Positions 24,701-36,249 of a stretch of DNA of 64,000 bases are shown here, piece after piece (position 1 is the first letter of the stretch; each line of letters begins with the position of its first letter). The stretch is from Tubiluchus corallicola. Lineage: Eukaryota > Priapulida > Priapulimorpha > Priapulimorphida > Tubiluchidae. The position numbers were made by a program, and so were the translations under genes. Under the pieces are notes generated by a model. The model searched no databases and was not told where the DNA came from. It saw nothing but the letters and a program-made list of their open reading frames with translations. Location of the stretch: NCBI GenBank assembly GCA_030141605.1, contig JAQGDQ010000003.1, positions 2,623,501 through 2,687,500 of the forward strand. Reading direction: 5' to 3'.

Positions 24701-27700
24701 TTTCAACCAGTGCAAAATTCATTACAAGTAAACAAATTCAATGCCGGAATAAAAAAGCAAGTAAATAAATAGTGCACTATATGTACACAGCTATTTACAG
24801 GGGATGCTGGCTGTCACTCGAATAGCGTACAGGTCTGTCGTTGTAATTAACTACATCCAGCGCAGGGCAGACTCACCTGCAGCTAGCGTTTACATTGTCG
24901 TAAGATTCATAACACCTTGGCAGCTTTGAACAACTGTCAAACTTGCAAAGTTAGAGTGACTAAATACTTTTTGCAAAATTTTTTGCAGAAAAGAATGCGC
25001 TAGTCTACAGTTTTATGTTGAACAGTTTAGATACAAGTGATCACTTGGAAGCTAGAAGGCTTTGAAACGAAACATCTGGGAAAATTCTACAGACTTTTCG
25101 TATTTTCCTTTTAATTACTCAACTAGATAAAAAATCAAAACTGTTTATTTGTGGCGCTAGAAAGAAAATTTAATTCTCTTTCAGAAAATAAGTGGTTTTG
25201 CAATAGTATCTCATGCAATTAAGCTGTTATGGGCATTTTTGTTCAGGGATGTCAAAACTACAGAAATATTCGCCAGAGTTACGTCACTTTAAACAAAAGT
25301 TACCAAAGTTATGCAACATGTAAGAAAGCCACAATTTCGCTAACACAAGCACTCAATTCCTGTTCCAAGAGTATTATATCAAGGCACTTTTAATAATATT
25401 TGAAATAATTTTAAGAAGGTAATGTTAATTTGAAAAATTTTGGTATAGCATGGTATTGATATTAATTTGTTTAAAAACTAATGACCCATATCAAGTTGCT
25501 CAAGATTATGTGCATGAAAATGCAATGACATAGTTAGAGATTGCAAATGTTGCCGTCAAATAAATACCGAAGGACAGGAATGGCCCAAGAGTAAGATCAA
25601 GCTGAAGAATAATCAAAATGACGTCGCCCAAAATGTACAGCATTGAGGTGGGAGACAGACTGATTCTTTAGAAAGAAGAAACTGCTATAAAAGTGTGATA
25701 AAGTATCTGCACAGTTCAGAAAGCTTTATGGAATTCTCGCTTATACAGCATAACCAACCAAGATCAAGCATGTAACCTTTTTACATAGAAATAAGGACAG
25801 CTGGTGAGCTGTAATTTAGGTGCACTAGTCAACTGAAAAGTTTTGAACAAATTCATATAAAATATAACTTTTATACGTCAACTGCTTAAAAATTCAACAT
25901 TAATTATATCACACAAATGATATTAAATATTTTGCAATTTTTGCCAATTAGCAGTTATGCAAAAAAATTTATACCTCAGTGTCGACTGACTGCTTGCTAG
26001 CTCTGCTAGTTTCGTCAGCAGCTTGCCTTTTCTCAGACTGTTTCTTTAAAAAAAGTTTATAAGTTTCGGTCTGCTGATATTGCTCCAGTTCTTTCTGATA
26101 GCGTTCCCTATCTCTGTCTGCCTCATCCAGATAGCGCTGCAAATTAATACTGAATGTACACAGAATATTTCTCATTAGTAAATCTGGTAGTGAACTACTG
26201 ACAAGATATGGTATTTCTTACGCTAAGTTCCCATCGCAAAAAATATGATTGATCCTAGTACACAAAGTAAATAAAATTAAGAGCAAAAAAATTAAAAACT
26301 GGTTATTTGCAGTTTTTTCAAGAAAAGAGAAAGCTTTTTACTTATATTTTTTACTTTGAGATAAAGTGATGGTGGAAGAAATTACGCATACACATTGCAC
26401 ATACACAAAAGTTTATCCTTGCCCACCGTAAGTACCTTAGAAAAGCTACTTGATTAGTAGCACTTGTACGCACTGTAAATTTGTAAATGGCATAAGTAGA
26501 ACACATGTAGCTGCATTATAGTGAATGAAAACAAATATCCTGTGAAATATGAAAAAGGAATTGGCAAATCTTTTTCCCAGGAATAAATTTTGTTATGCAG
26601 CAACGATGAGTAGAATGCAAATAGACCAAGAAATCCATTTATTTAATTGTTTGTGGCAATTTCAATTCTGTACCTGTTTCTCTTCTGCAGCAAGTTTACT
26701 CCATTCGACAGCAAGCAACTTGGTCAAATCGGCAAACGTTGCCGCTGGATTATCAGCACGAACCTTTTCTCTTCTATCATTTAAGAATCTTACATAACCT
26801 AAAAAGATTGGTACAATATAATATTATCCTCACCTACAGAACCTGATTACTGCCTACGGCTCTATGCTTTAGAGCCCTAGACCCTAATAGGCCCACAGCC
26901 TAAACCTATATAATTAACAAATGACCTATTTTTTCAACAACTTAATTATGATGAGGAAAATTGCAAAAATTAAGAAAATTGTGTTTGAATAGTAACACAG
27001 GATTGCGAAATTGAAAAGATAAAACAAATGAAATGTGGAATATCTTGACTAACTTCAATTTGAACCAGGAATTTTTAGCATTTCTTAGTTCACATGTTTA
27101 CATTTGCTTTCTTTCCAACAAATAATAAATTACCTAAATTTAATAACTGAGAGTAACGAGTTAATTCTATTACTAATAAGTTTACAGGTAATAGTACAAT
27201 CCTTATAATTTACATTTATAGTACATTATTTTCCTATTAGAAGTACAATAACTAGGAACAGTACCGCAGTCTGATTTATTACAGTTGTACAGTTAAAAAA
27301 CACTTAAAACCAATTAAGCATTTTATTTTTGATTAGCAAACAAAATAACCAAATGTGATATTAGGCAATATTTATTACAGGCAGATAAAAACGTTTATAC
27401 TTAAAAACAACACAACTTTATTAAAAACTTTTACATTAAAAAGTTAAAGGTTAAAATCATTCCAAACATCTCAACTAGCTGCTGCTGTCATCATCAGTGG
27501 TAAATTTACCGCTGACGATGACAGCAGCAGCTAGTCGAAACGTTTGGCATTATTTTAACTTTTTAGTGCAAAAGTTTTTAATAAAGTTGTGTTGTTTTTA
27601 ACTATAAATGTAATGTTATCAAAATGTGTAGAAAACTCAAATTTAATTAATCATTAAATACTCATACAAGTGCAAAGCTTAGACTTGATACTTAGGCTTC

Positions 27701-29772
27701 ATCATTTCAAAATGGATAATATTGAAATTTTAGAGAACCATTCTAAAACACATTCTTAATCTATTGTCACAGCTGAGTCACTAAATACTCCAAAACATGT
27801 TATTCTGTATTTTGATAATAAACAATCTAAAAACAACTCTATTCCTCTATTTAGATGAGAGACGTTAAAATATATGGCCAATTACAAGCAAGTCAAAATG
27901 GTAGATGCTTCAGATTTTTACATATGAAAGTAAGCAGACAAAATGGCTTTACTAATTAACCAACATAAACACTTACTAACTACAGATTTCTTTTCTAACT
28001 TTACAAATGTACACGAATTATATATACATATATTATACCAGTTAATGGCTGTTTAGGTGCATTTTCGTCTTTTGGTCGCTTTCGTTTTTTCCCTCTTGGC
28101 CATCCACCTTTACGTTGTTGTTTCTATTTAAAAAAATATATATACATGTATATAGTTTCAGTGAGAATTTCATCTCATATTGCATCACATTTTGCTATGT
28201 ATATGACTGACTGCAATGCAGTTTTAAATTTGTATAACATTTACTGTTCAAAATTGAAAAATGAACCAAAATACAAACAAAACCGAAAGTTTGAAACATG
28301 TCGTTTAATGTTGTTAAATTATTTACATTTTATGAAAAGGTTTTCAAGATCGTCATCGAACGACTGCTACTCGACTCGTGTCATGGGTGCTATTTGCCTA
28401 ACAGATCTAACAATAGAGTTGTATAATAGAGTCTAACAATAGATCTAACAATAAATTTGTGTGTCCAATGTTCCATTCCAAAAATTACAAACTCAAGTTA
28501 CATTAAAAACTTTCAGTTGTCTCAACAGGTCACTTCAGGTTATCATCTTTAGATATTTAAGTGTAATAAGATACTAAGTAACAAACACCATAGGTCATTT
28601 TATATAAACTTACCAGATACGTAACTAGAAAAAGTAAAAGCAGTATTGTTACAGACCAACAGAAATTGACCAGCGATCATCACCAATCATTAGTTTCAAA
28701 GTCAACACCTTGGACAGTTTACACTTTATAGAGATACATAGCAAAATCATTTGTGTACTTTTAATGTGGTAAATTTTAAATTTTATATATTTCATGTAAC
28801 AAATATCTACAATATCAGAATATATCACCATAGAATTTGTGGTTAATTAGACTTACATCAGTTGCATCTGTTACATCAGAAACAGAAGCTGTACTATGTG
28901 TTTCACCCTGCAGTATTTCCACTTGTGACAAATCTGCTATCTGCTCTGGATTAATAAGGGTCATATCTACTGTGGTAGGCATCCTATGTCTAAAGTTAAA
29001 ACATCACAAGTTTAACCTGGCATGATATCTAGTCAATAACAATACAAAACAAGCTTCAAATATATAAACAATTTGGCTGCGATTACAAGCACATGTATAG
29101 CTACATGAAAAATTCAAAGGGTGATTTGCAAAAATTAAGGAGTTCACTTTTTTAATGCAGGTTTTTAAATATTATGTTCTGCTTGCATCAACCTTGCTAT
29201 TTGTTTGGAGGCTGGATCGCGCCACATGTATTTCCTAGCTGAGCACGAGGCACGTTTTTGCAAGTGGCATCTTCCAGTCAACAGTGTCAGTTGAAAAATA
29301 TTCTAATTTTAATTATTATCAACTATTTAACGCATCGTGTTAACTTTTTGTCACTGTTGTTTTTCATACATTGTCGGTTATTTTTTTAAGTATTCACTTA
29401 TCTTGTTCTCGTCTCAATCGAACCTAAAATTTTGTTCATCAAACTCCAGGACTAAATAGATGTCATTCATGTAATTTCATTCATATGTCGCGTGTCGTGT
29501 ACCAAACACTTATTATAAGACATTCTTTCTTGCTAATATTTAGCAAAAAAAACATACACTTTAAATATCTCCCTAAACATACACATACATCTTGTAGTTG
29601 TAAATATATGCCCTAAATATAGAAGCCACACTTGGAGAAAAGTAAACAACAAGAAAAAATGTAACTATTTGAAATGGAAGGAAAATACATACCTAATAGG
29701 TACAGATATATCGACATGACTGGTAGTTTTCGAAGCAATTTCTCCACCTTCTGTTACTATAGGACTCGACAT
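15747..29772 (-). CDS. HMG20A: HMG-box protein, HMG20A/HMG20B orthologue, nine exons
   Basis: Minus-strand exons: 29772-29693, 28989-28857, 28123-28039, 26798-26674, 26136-25975, 23871-23796, 19022-18910, 16644-16542, 15889-15747. All are GT-AG with matching phases, giving 339 aa (human HMG20A is 347). After an acidic/Ser-Thr N-terminus come GGWPRGKKRKRPKDE (nuclear signal), then the HMG box at about residues 93-163 (APKQPLTGYVRFLNDRRE, EWSKLAAEEKQ, RYLDEADRDRERYQKELEQY). FDIPIFTEEFLDHNK follows at about 206-220. A coiled coil (residues 221-292) ends in LQQHLDNLRSKL and SFANLPLPG, and the tail is VPTLETIDVYMAKLH. Known family members bind LSD1-CoREST complexes through the coiled coil and modulate neuronal and differentiation genes; the same nuclear role is inferred. 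Whether it is the single pre-duplication HMG20 of invertebrates or a true A copy cannot be told here. Intron 6 contains an opposite-strand gene. Confidence 0.96.
15951..16250. repeat. tandem duplication, two 150 bp units
   Basis: Units 15951-16100 and 16101-16250 start TAAATTTACACTACCAAGTA and differ at roughly ten positions. They lie wholly in the last HMG20 intron, just upstream of the terminal exon's acceptor, so the coding sequence is untouched. Confidence 0.92.
16918..17441. mobile_element. 524 bp nonautonomous hAT-type element with 8 bp TSD
   Basis: The left end reads CCTCAGTTCCCAAC and the right end, reversed, CCCCGGTTCCCAAC, the 'GGTTCCCAAC' signature of Charlie-like hAT ends. A perfect 8 bp duplication TCTTAGTG flanks it (16910-16917 and 17442-17449). 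The interior has no intact transposase. It sits in HMG20 intron 7, between the exons at 18910 and 16644. Confidence 0.85.
20642..20881. repeat. three tandem copies of an 80 bp unit
   Basis: Units begin at 20642, 20722 and 20802. Copies 1 and 2 are nearly identical and copy 3 carries a few changes. Each contains ATTCAG|GTATGTG, a consensus-quality splice donor on the plus strand, just upstream of the WSC exon. Confidence 0.93.
21070..22780 (+). CDS. WSC domain + PAN-like domain protein (two exons seen, 5' end not found)
   Basis: Exon 21070-21351 follows TTTTGCAG and encodes a WSC domain: KYIGCYADYSFDRDFP, then C...C around QAECAEICKDLGYHFIGLQG, then SICHCGLKYG, C.TPC and LLCGTLLANSVYRI. Phase 1 joins exon 22476-22780 (TTGCAG|AT), which encodes a cysteine-rich PAN/apple-like module (CLLHCSQHCSNQPQCYAFIW, then HRCNL) and stops at 22778-22780. 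WSC domains bind carbohydrate and are extracellular, so a secreted or surface role is inferred. The gene lies wholly within HMG20 intron 6 on the opposite strand. The first exon is not certain: in the same frame just before the acceptor the sequence reads SFIIWLASFGFAVDS, signal-peptide-like but without a Met, and a mini-frame MRLLFIFLSGLLF at 20953 ends in a stop. Confidence 0.75.
21765..22230. repeat. degenerate minisatellite, about six copies of a ~79-80 bp unit
   Basis: The theme 'GTG..TC....TGGTGTGAACCTCGAGAACTAAAACTG....TACAGCAACTG' recurs at about 21770, 21841, 21921, 22001, 22080 and 22160, with heavy divergence between copies. It fills most of the WSC-gene intron. Confidence 0.75.
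27393..27608. repeat. 216 bp near-perfect palindrome (two inverted ~105 bp units)
   Basis: The arms 27393-27502 and 27505-27608 are reverse complements with few mismatches and one small indel, meeting at GGTAAATTTACC. The right arm reads CTGACGATGACAGCAGCAGC then TAGTCGAAACGTTTGG, ending AATAAAGTTGTGTTG. The CTGANGA...GAAAC order resembles the hammerhead-ribozyme core carried by some retroelement termini, but I could not fold a full three-stem structure. Located in HMG20 intron 3. Confidence 0.85.
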
Positions 29773-32700
29773 TGTAGGAAATAAATGCAGCTTCAAAAAA
29801 TACAATAGAGAAATCTAAAAACAACGATAACAACAATAACAAATAAAAACAGCACATGCCAATACAGATAAGTATTATCACAAACATTACATGATACCAT
29901 AGCTTACATACCTAAAGCTAAATCGTACTAAAATAATTTCTAATAATGATTGATATTTATACACTGATGCAAGCCAAGCCAGGGCTGGAAAACATTTAGG
30001 GGCTGGTGCACATAATTCTGTGGAACACTTTTTCCGTCAGAGAGATATAAATTTAAAACTAAATTTTTTTTCAAAATTTGAATGGAAAAAGCTCTAGTGG
30101 TAGAATGTTTGTCCAAGTTTACGTAGTTAAAATTGTGAGCGATTTAGAACTAGAATGGCCAAGATTATTATAATTATTTTTAATAATTATACATGTCTCA
30201 TTTCTTATTATTTCGTTATTTTTTCAGCAATTACTTTCTGTCTCTACTCTACCCTAACCAATAAAAATTTTATTAGTAAGAGGTTATTTAATTATTTTAC
30301 ACATTTTAGGAAGAGGTGTCAATTATGATAATAATCATAATGATGATTATGATGATAACAATAATAATAATATAACAGTCTGTAACACAAAATTTTTCTG
30401 GTGATTGTCTAAAAATTCAAAAGAGCCCTATATGCAATGACTTGAGAGTGCATAAACACTGACTAGCATACCATAAACCAAAAAAATTTTTGTTTCCAGT
30501 TTTGCATATGGTGTAAAAGATACATTGTCTCTTGCTACATTGCTTTCTTTGTTTTATGGGTTTACAGGTAATCCTTGACTTACGACCTGTGCAAGTCATG
30601 ACTTTCAGCTTTACAGCACGACCACAATTTAATTCATTTATTATATAAAACTAATAATAACTCATATTTTCTTCTTGTTTTAAGCAATTTTCAGTCGCTA
30701 GCTGTTACAATAGATTCACAGTTTTGAAATGTTTAATATATTCTTACGATAAAATTATTTACGCTGGGCAACTATATTTCATTCACTTGCCTTCTCAGTC
30801 AGATCACATGCTCAAAGGTCACCGCCTAAACCCATGCAGCAGACTAAAAATTTCAGTCCCGCTACTGAATTTTGATCATTTGACTTGTTTTGCTACAAGT
30901 TTATTTCACACCATCATGCTTAGTCTTGTTAATTTTAGTTATATTGGTGTGCAGCATGCCTTGCAGTGGACAGTAACGGTTTCTTAGCAGCACTGATGTA
31001 GCCTGTAAGCTGACTAGGCTGTAGTCAAAAAGCTGATTGGCCCATCACTAACAAACCTGCAAACTCTCAACCACTAGGCATGTGTAACAAACATTTTAAG
31101 TCCTTCACACGTACACACGGATCAAATTTCAATTCTCACACATTTTGCAACTTCACATGCAAGTTTGCAAATCACCTGCCTTCCTTCGATAACACAGTAG
31201 CATTCAAGTCTAACGAAGTATATTATACTAAAGGGTATTACAATTATTAAAAATTAAGCATTTTTAATGCCTTTGAGCTTTTTTTATTTTTACATGCAAG
31301 AGCACTATGGCTTCAATTGTGCCAACACTCCCCTCTGTCACTTTGGCTACATTCTACTAGCGACGTAGGCACTACTACTTAACTGTTGACCTCCACCCAA
31401 TCTGGGCTTCCCTGTTGTAAGCCAGCCCTAATATACCACCTTAAGCTGATGAGTCTGTTGCTATGAAACTTCTTTACTGTTTTCAATAAGTTTATTTTGC
31501 TTAAATCTGTGCAGTTTGATGTTTTCTGTTAGTGATTTCATATACAAAAGAATATAATAACAAAAAAGCACAGTGAGCTGCAATAACAGCATCACAAAAA
31601 TTAGTAGTACCCAAACATTGCTTTAATCTTTTTATTTTTCGCCTTAATTATTTGACAATTTGCCCTCGACTCCCAGTCTCTTGCCAGAGGCAATTTGACC
31701 ACCGGGCTTTATACGTTTCACACTCATTTTTACATCAAAAAGTTGGCAGGTCTGCTGTAAGCCTATATAATAACACAACTGGATTACTAATTAACACTAA
31801 ATCAATAATAAATGGTGCAGCCGCTATATAGTATATATATACAATGTAGCACATTCAGACTCAAAATTAAGTAGGTGTGACGTGACTACACTCACCATTG
31901 ACATTCTAATAAAACCCTGTATTGTAATTAATTACATTATAATATAAGACCTATATTATATTATAATTTTATAATAATGCCTAGTAGTAGTACTAGTACT
32001 AGTAGTAAAGTAATACTATAATGAAATTAATGGATATTGATAATTCTAATAATAGGCATACTTCGCTTCTCACACACTTGCTGTTGGGTCTTTAAGTCTA
32101 TATTTGTATAGTGTTACCCAGTTAGTAAATAACGCTGAAATGAATACACAACTTTTACGCACCTATACCACAACAATCCATTTAAGGATTTCACGGTTCG
32201 CCATGCTTAAATTGCAGTTACTGCCATCTGTGGCTACGTTCTTCAATTATATAAAACGGACAAGACCAGAGAATATTGTGCCCACTGCCCATGGACAATA
32301 ATTAAATTTAATTTTTTAACTGATAAAACGAGTAATAAACAATAAAGCAGTAACAAAACAATATTATTACATCAAAGTACATGAACCAATAGAAATGTAG
32401 CACGCACTAGGCATTTAATGCGAAAGATTCGTGCGTCTAAACAGCCTGCAATGTTGATGAATGGAACGACTCAAATTAGTCGTGTTACAGTGTTGAACTT
32501 GCAGATGTCTCCCAAGCTTATTCTATGAATACTAACCAGTGGCATGTTCTCAGAGCGTTTATCCTTTACTCTAACTTTCAGGATGTTTTTGGCTGAGCTG
32601 AAGACAGTAAATTTCCACTTTTCCAGGCACACAGTTCAATTGAAATAATCATTCCTAGAGTTTTTCCTTCACTCCAGTCATGCCCTCAAGATGCCAGCTG

Positions 32701-33807
32701 TGCGAAATGCGCGAAGCCTTTAGCAATGTACTTTGACGTAATGTTGTTCTTCTTTTATTACCCATTGTTTTCGTACCCCTTGCAAAACGTTATTTTGTCT
32801 GTAATAGCATATTTGCTTTCCTTACCTTGTATAGGTGCCTCTAGATTGATCTGGAAGATGCATTCCATCAATGTAGTTGAGGAAACTGACTAAGAGAATT
32901 TTGTAAGCTCTCGTTACAACACAAAGATATCTGTTTAAATACCTCGGCGTGCTTTGCTTGAACAAGTTGATGTCAACGTGAAAAAATACTGTTTCATTTG
33001 GCACTACATAATAATTACTTTATCCCCAAACTTAATGCTGATGTCAGGTCATTGGACAACAGGATAACAGACCTGTTATTTGTTATTAACTTTATCGTCA
33101 TTTGATGGACAATCAAAAATTTTATTTTTTAAAATTAAAAATTCAATTTAAGCTTCCCTTTAAATAGTTGCATCTTCTAAATTTATCATTGACCAGCATG
33201 TTAACCGTACTGCAAAAGGAAGAGAGATAATATTATAGCTTGGAGTAAATTAAAACTTTAAAATAATAAAAAAACATGATGATAATAATAATAACAACAA
33301 TAATTATGACGATGATGGTGGTGGTAATGATGATGATGATGATGATGATGACGACGACGAAGACGATGAAGGTGATGATGACAATGGCAACAATGATGAC
33401 GACAACGACATTACAATACCACAACAAAACAATGAGTCTTGAGCTTTGGCATCAGGTGTTTGTTGCAGCCTTTAGAACATTGAACAGTTTTTGTTAACGT
33501 CTTTAACAACTTTCATGCAATGTTGGTCTTTTTGGGGTTTTTTATCGTAATTAAGTAAATGATAAAATTTGACGATAAGACGACAAATAGAAATTTTTAT
33601 CCTGTCCCTTTATATCAAGCGAATGTAGAAAAGTGCATACTATTCAGACACTGTGTACGTCGATCAAACAGTAATATTTTATGTAAAATTTCAGTATCAT
33701 CGGTATCACAGGTTATTTATAACACAGTTGAATACAGAAATATATACTACGCATCACAGTGGCATAAGCCTGCAACTGAGTTAGTAGACAAACTAAGACG
33801 ATGCAGC
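29773..33807. other. intergenic region between two minus-strand genes
   Basis: This is 5' flank and presumed promoter of the HMG20 gene and 3' flank of the membrane-protein gene. Apart from the trinucleotide tract near 33.3 kb and a TAGTAGTACTAG run near 31985-32006, I see no supported gene or element. Confidence 0.4.
33276..33412. repeat. imperfect (GAT/GAC)n trinucleotide tract
   Basis: Runs of GATGATGAT, GACGACGACGAAGACGATGA and similar. The opposing Met/Thr-rich and Ile/Val-rich open frames are artefacts of the repeat. Confidence 0.85.
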
Positions 33808-36249
33808 CTACTTATTTATATGGTTAGATCTGTTCTTCACAGAACACAGCGCTTTTTTATCATCTAAGATATCTGTTCTACCAATTTCATGCACATTTAC
33901 ACTGACACCTGATGCAGAATAATCTTCCTCTTCTATCTCATTCCTAGTTTGTATCTGCCGACCAGAAGGTAATAAAGGCGGAGATTCTGATTTACTGGGT
34001 TTGGGCAATGATCGCAACACCCTGTTAGGAGAGGGTGGCTCTGAAGCTTCGTCTATATATTGGATCCCATCTCCATTTACTACTATAACTGCTGTTGGAA
34101 CTGGGACTGTGAAATTGTTATCCTGCTTACTTTCTTTTGCTCCTTCAGGAAGGTAACCTCGTTCACCCTGTTCATCAGAGGGTACATATACGAACGAGGT
34201 CTCAGCACTTTCATGCTTAAGTAATCTGCGCGGCGACACTTTGGGTGAACTTTGAGGGCTCTTATGACCTATTTCAGCAATAACAACTGGAAAACCTGGC
34301 AGATGAAAATTGTCGTCTCGAGAAACGGTTGGAGTACGTGGCCGACTTGGCTGACTTCCTCTATCCAGCCTTCGACGCCCGGTGTCCAGATGCTGATTAT
34401 CTCGCTTGTCACCTAGCAAGGCTTTCCGGATTCCTCCTTTGTCTTTCCCAAATAACGTTTTAGCAATTGCTAAATCATGTTCTTCTTCTATATGCTCATA
34501 TCTGATTTCGGGTGGTGTTGGTGTAGGTGGCAGTCTGCTCTGAGACGCACGTAAATTTTCTGATAACACAGGAACTACCTGTCTTGAACCTCTCCTCGTC
34601 GTGGATTTGAAAAGACTAACAGCAATGGCTTTTCTTTTTGCTTCAAAATTGCTTCTGCAAAATTAAACAAAAATGACGATATTATTTAAGTTTATTGTAC
34701 CAAATAGTAAAAAATATCCAAGTAAAAATGCCGAATAACACCAGAAGTTGATAATAATTTACAAAAAACATTTAGCGTTTCTGCAATTTCTGCAAAAAAT
34801 ATGGTAACAGAATATAGTCTTAAAATAATTACATACAGCAAATATAATTGCAACAATAATGACAGTAAATATTCGTATTAAATTAACAGTCGTTAGGTTA
34901 TTGTAATATATCAGTAATATAACACCTTTAAAGAAGCAGTCGCCACTAATTCGAACAACTGACTGCTATTTGAGTACCAGGCAAACTAAAAAGACTAGTG
35001 AGTGTCACACGTACATAATTTTATTTAAACTAAAGTTCACTTCATTTTTGCACTTGTGGCCTCGACCTATACCTTTGACGTTTTCGATCAAACAGCAATA
35101 GCTTTTAGGAGGTCTTATCCAGATCTACCCCTATGCCAAGTTTTGTGATTGAAGTTCCACTCCGTTTTGATTTTATTATGCGGACAAACTTTTTTGACCT
35201 TTTGCTCTTTTGAACACGAAAGCAACGGTTTTTAGGTTTTACCTAAACTTATTCCTGTACGAGGTTTTGGAACGACGCCCAACATGCTCTATACTTCACG
35301 CACTGACAACTTCGTCAACTTTTTCAATCTTTCAAAAAACCTGTTATGCGAAAATCAAATTTACCTGATAATTTACCCAGTCTTACCTATTCACGTTATA
35401 TAGAACTTCGGCAGAGAGTAAACCACCGGGTGATTTTGGGATTCTTGACTCTAACTCTGACACTATGATCAAAATATGACTAACATTTGACTTTCACATA
35501 CATTCAAGTATAATAGAGAAAACATTAAAGTGACTTACATAGTACGTCAGTAACGTCACCGTACTTGTTATTAGCATCAGCTATTTCCTAGACGCAGTCA
35601 GTCGGTATCATTAATAATAGTAGACATTCGCACAACATAAGTGTTGTTTTTAAAGAAAATTTTTAAAAGCATCCTCTTTTCGGGTACTCACGTTTTGTTA
35701 TACTTCTTTGATATGGAATGAGAAAAAAGGCATAGTATCACAGAAGCAGCGACACCAGCAATTGCAAGTCCAAAAACTTGAGTAGCAGTTAACTTATCAA
35801 CACCTGTCAAAAAACTTACAATTATTACAACATATTATTTGTACAAAAATTACGAATAGGCCTATATTATTTATAACCTGTGCCAAGCATGATTTGTTAT
35901 TAAAGACAATTCGACAACATATACATAATTGTTTTCAGTCAATGAGCCACAAAATGGGACACACTAATTTGCCTAATCCTATTTCACCTTGCTGCGTAAT
36001 TGCTGTTATAAGCTAAAATTGCACAGGCCCTACGTTAAAGTTTATAAATCCACTCTATTATGACATGAATATAATAAGTGAGCAGCCAGCATTTTTAATT
36101 ACAACGGTTATAAGTTTACGCCAGCACACACAGCAACTTTTTGTTGTTACATAGAAATAAAAAGATTATCACTCACCTGGACCTAAGATATCAGGTTGGT
36201 TCGTATAATTAGATGTCAATGTGAAATTGACGTATTCCAGAGTAGTCAT
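33808..36249 (-). CDS. single-pass membrane protein with long Ser/Pro-rich tail, unknown family, three exons
   Basis: Exons 36249-36177, 35803-35692 and 34654-33808 on the minus strand, all GT-AG (CCAG|GTGAGT; AAAC|GTGAGT) with continuous phase, give 343 aa. The first 33 residues are a short N-terminal segment with two N-glycosylation sequons (NFT, NYT) and no cleavable signal. Residues about 34-52 (FGLAIAGVAASVILCLF) form one membrane span, followed by a basic stretch (SISKKYNK, FEAKRKA, TTRRGSR), which predicts N-out/C-in. The remaining roughly 270 residues are low-complexity Ser/Pro/Arg/Glu with SPKVSPRR- and PSPNR-type motifs that could be phosphorylated. No enzyme domain is visible. Start chosen as the only ATG before the sequons. 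I do not recognise the protein. Confidence 0.75.

Noticed and set aside
33233-33497. Ile/Val-rich and Met/Thr-rich open frames
   Set aside because: Trinucleotide repeat artefacts.
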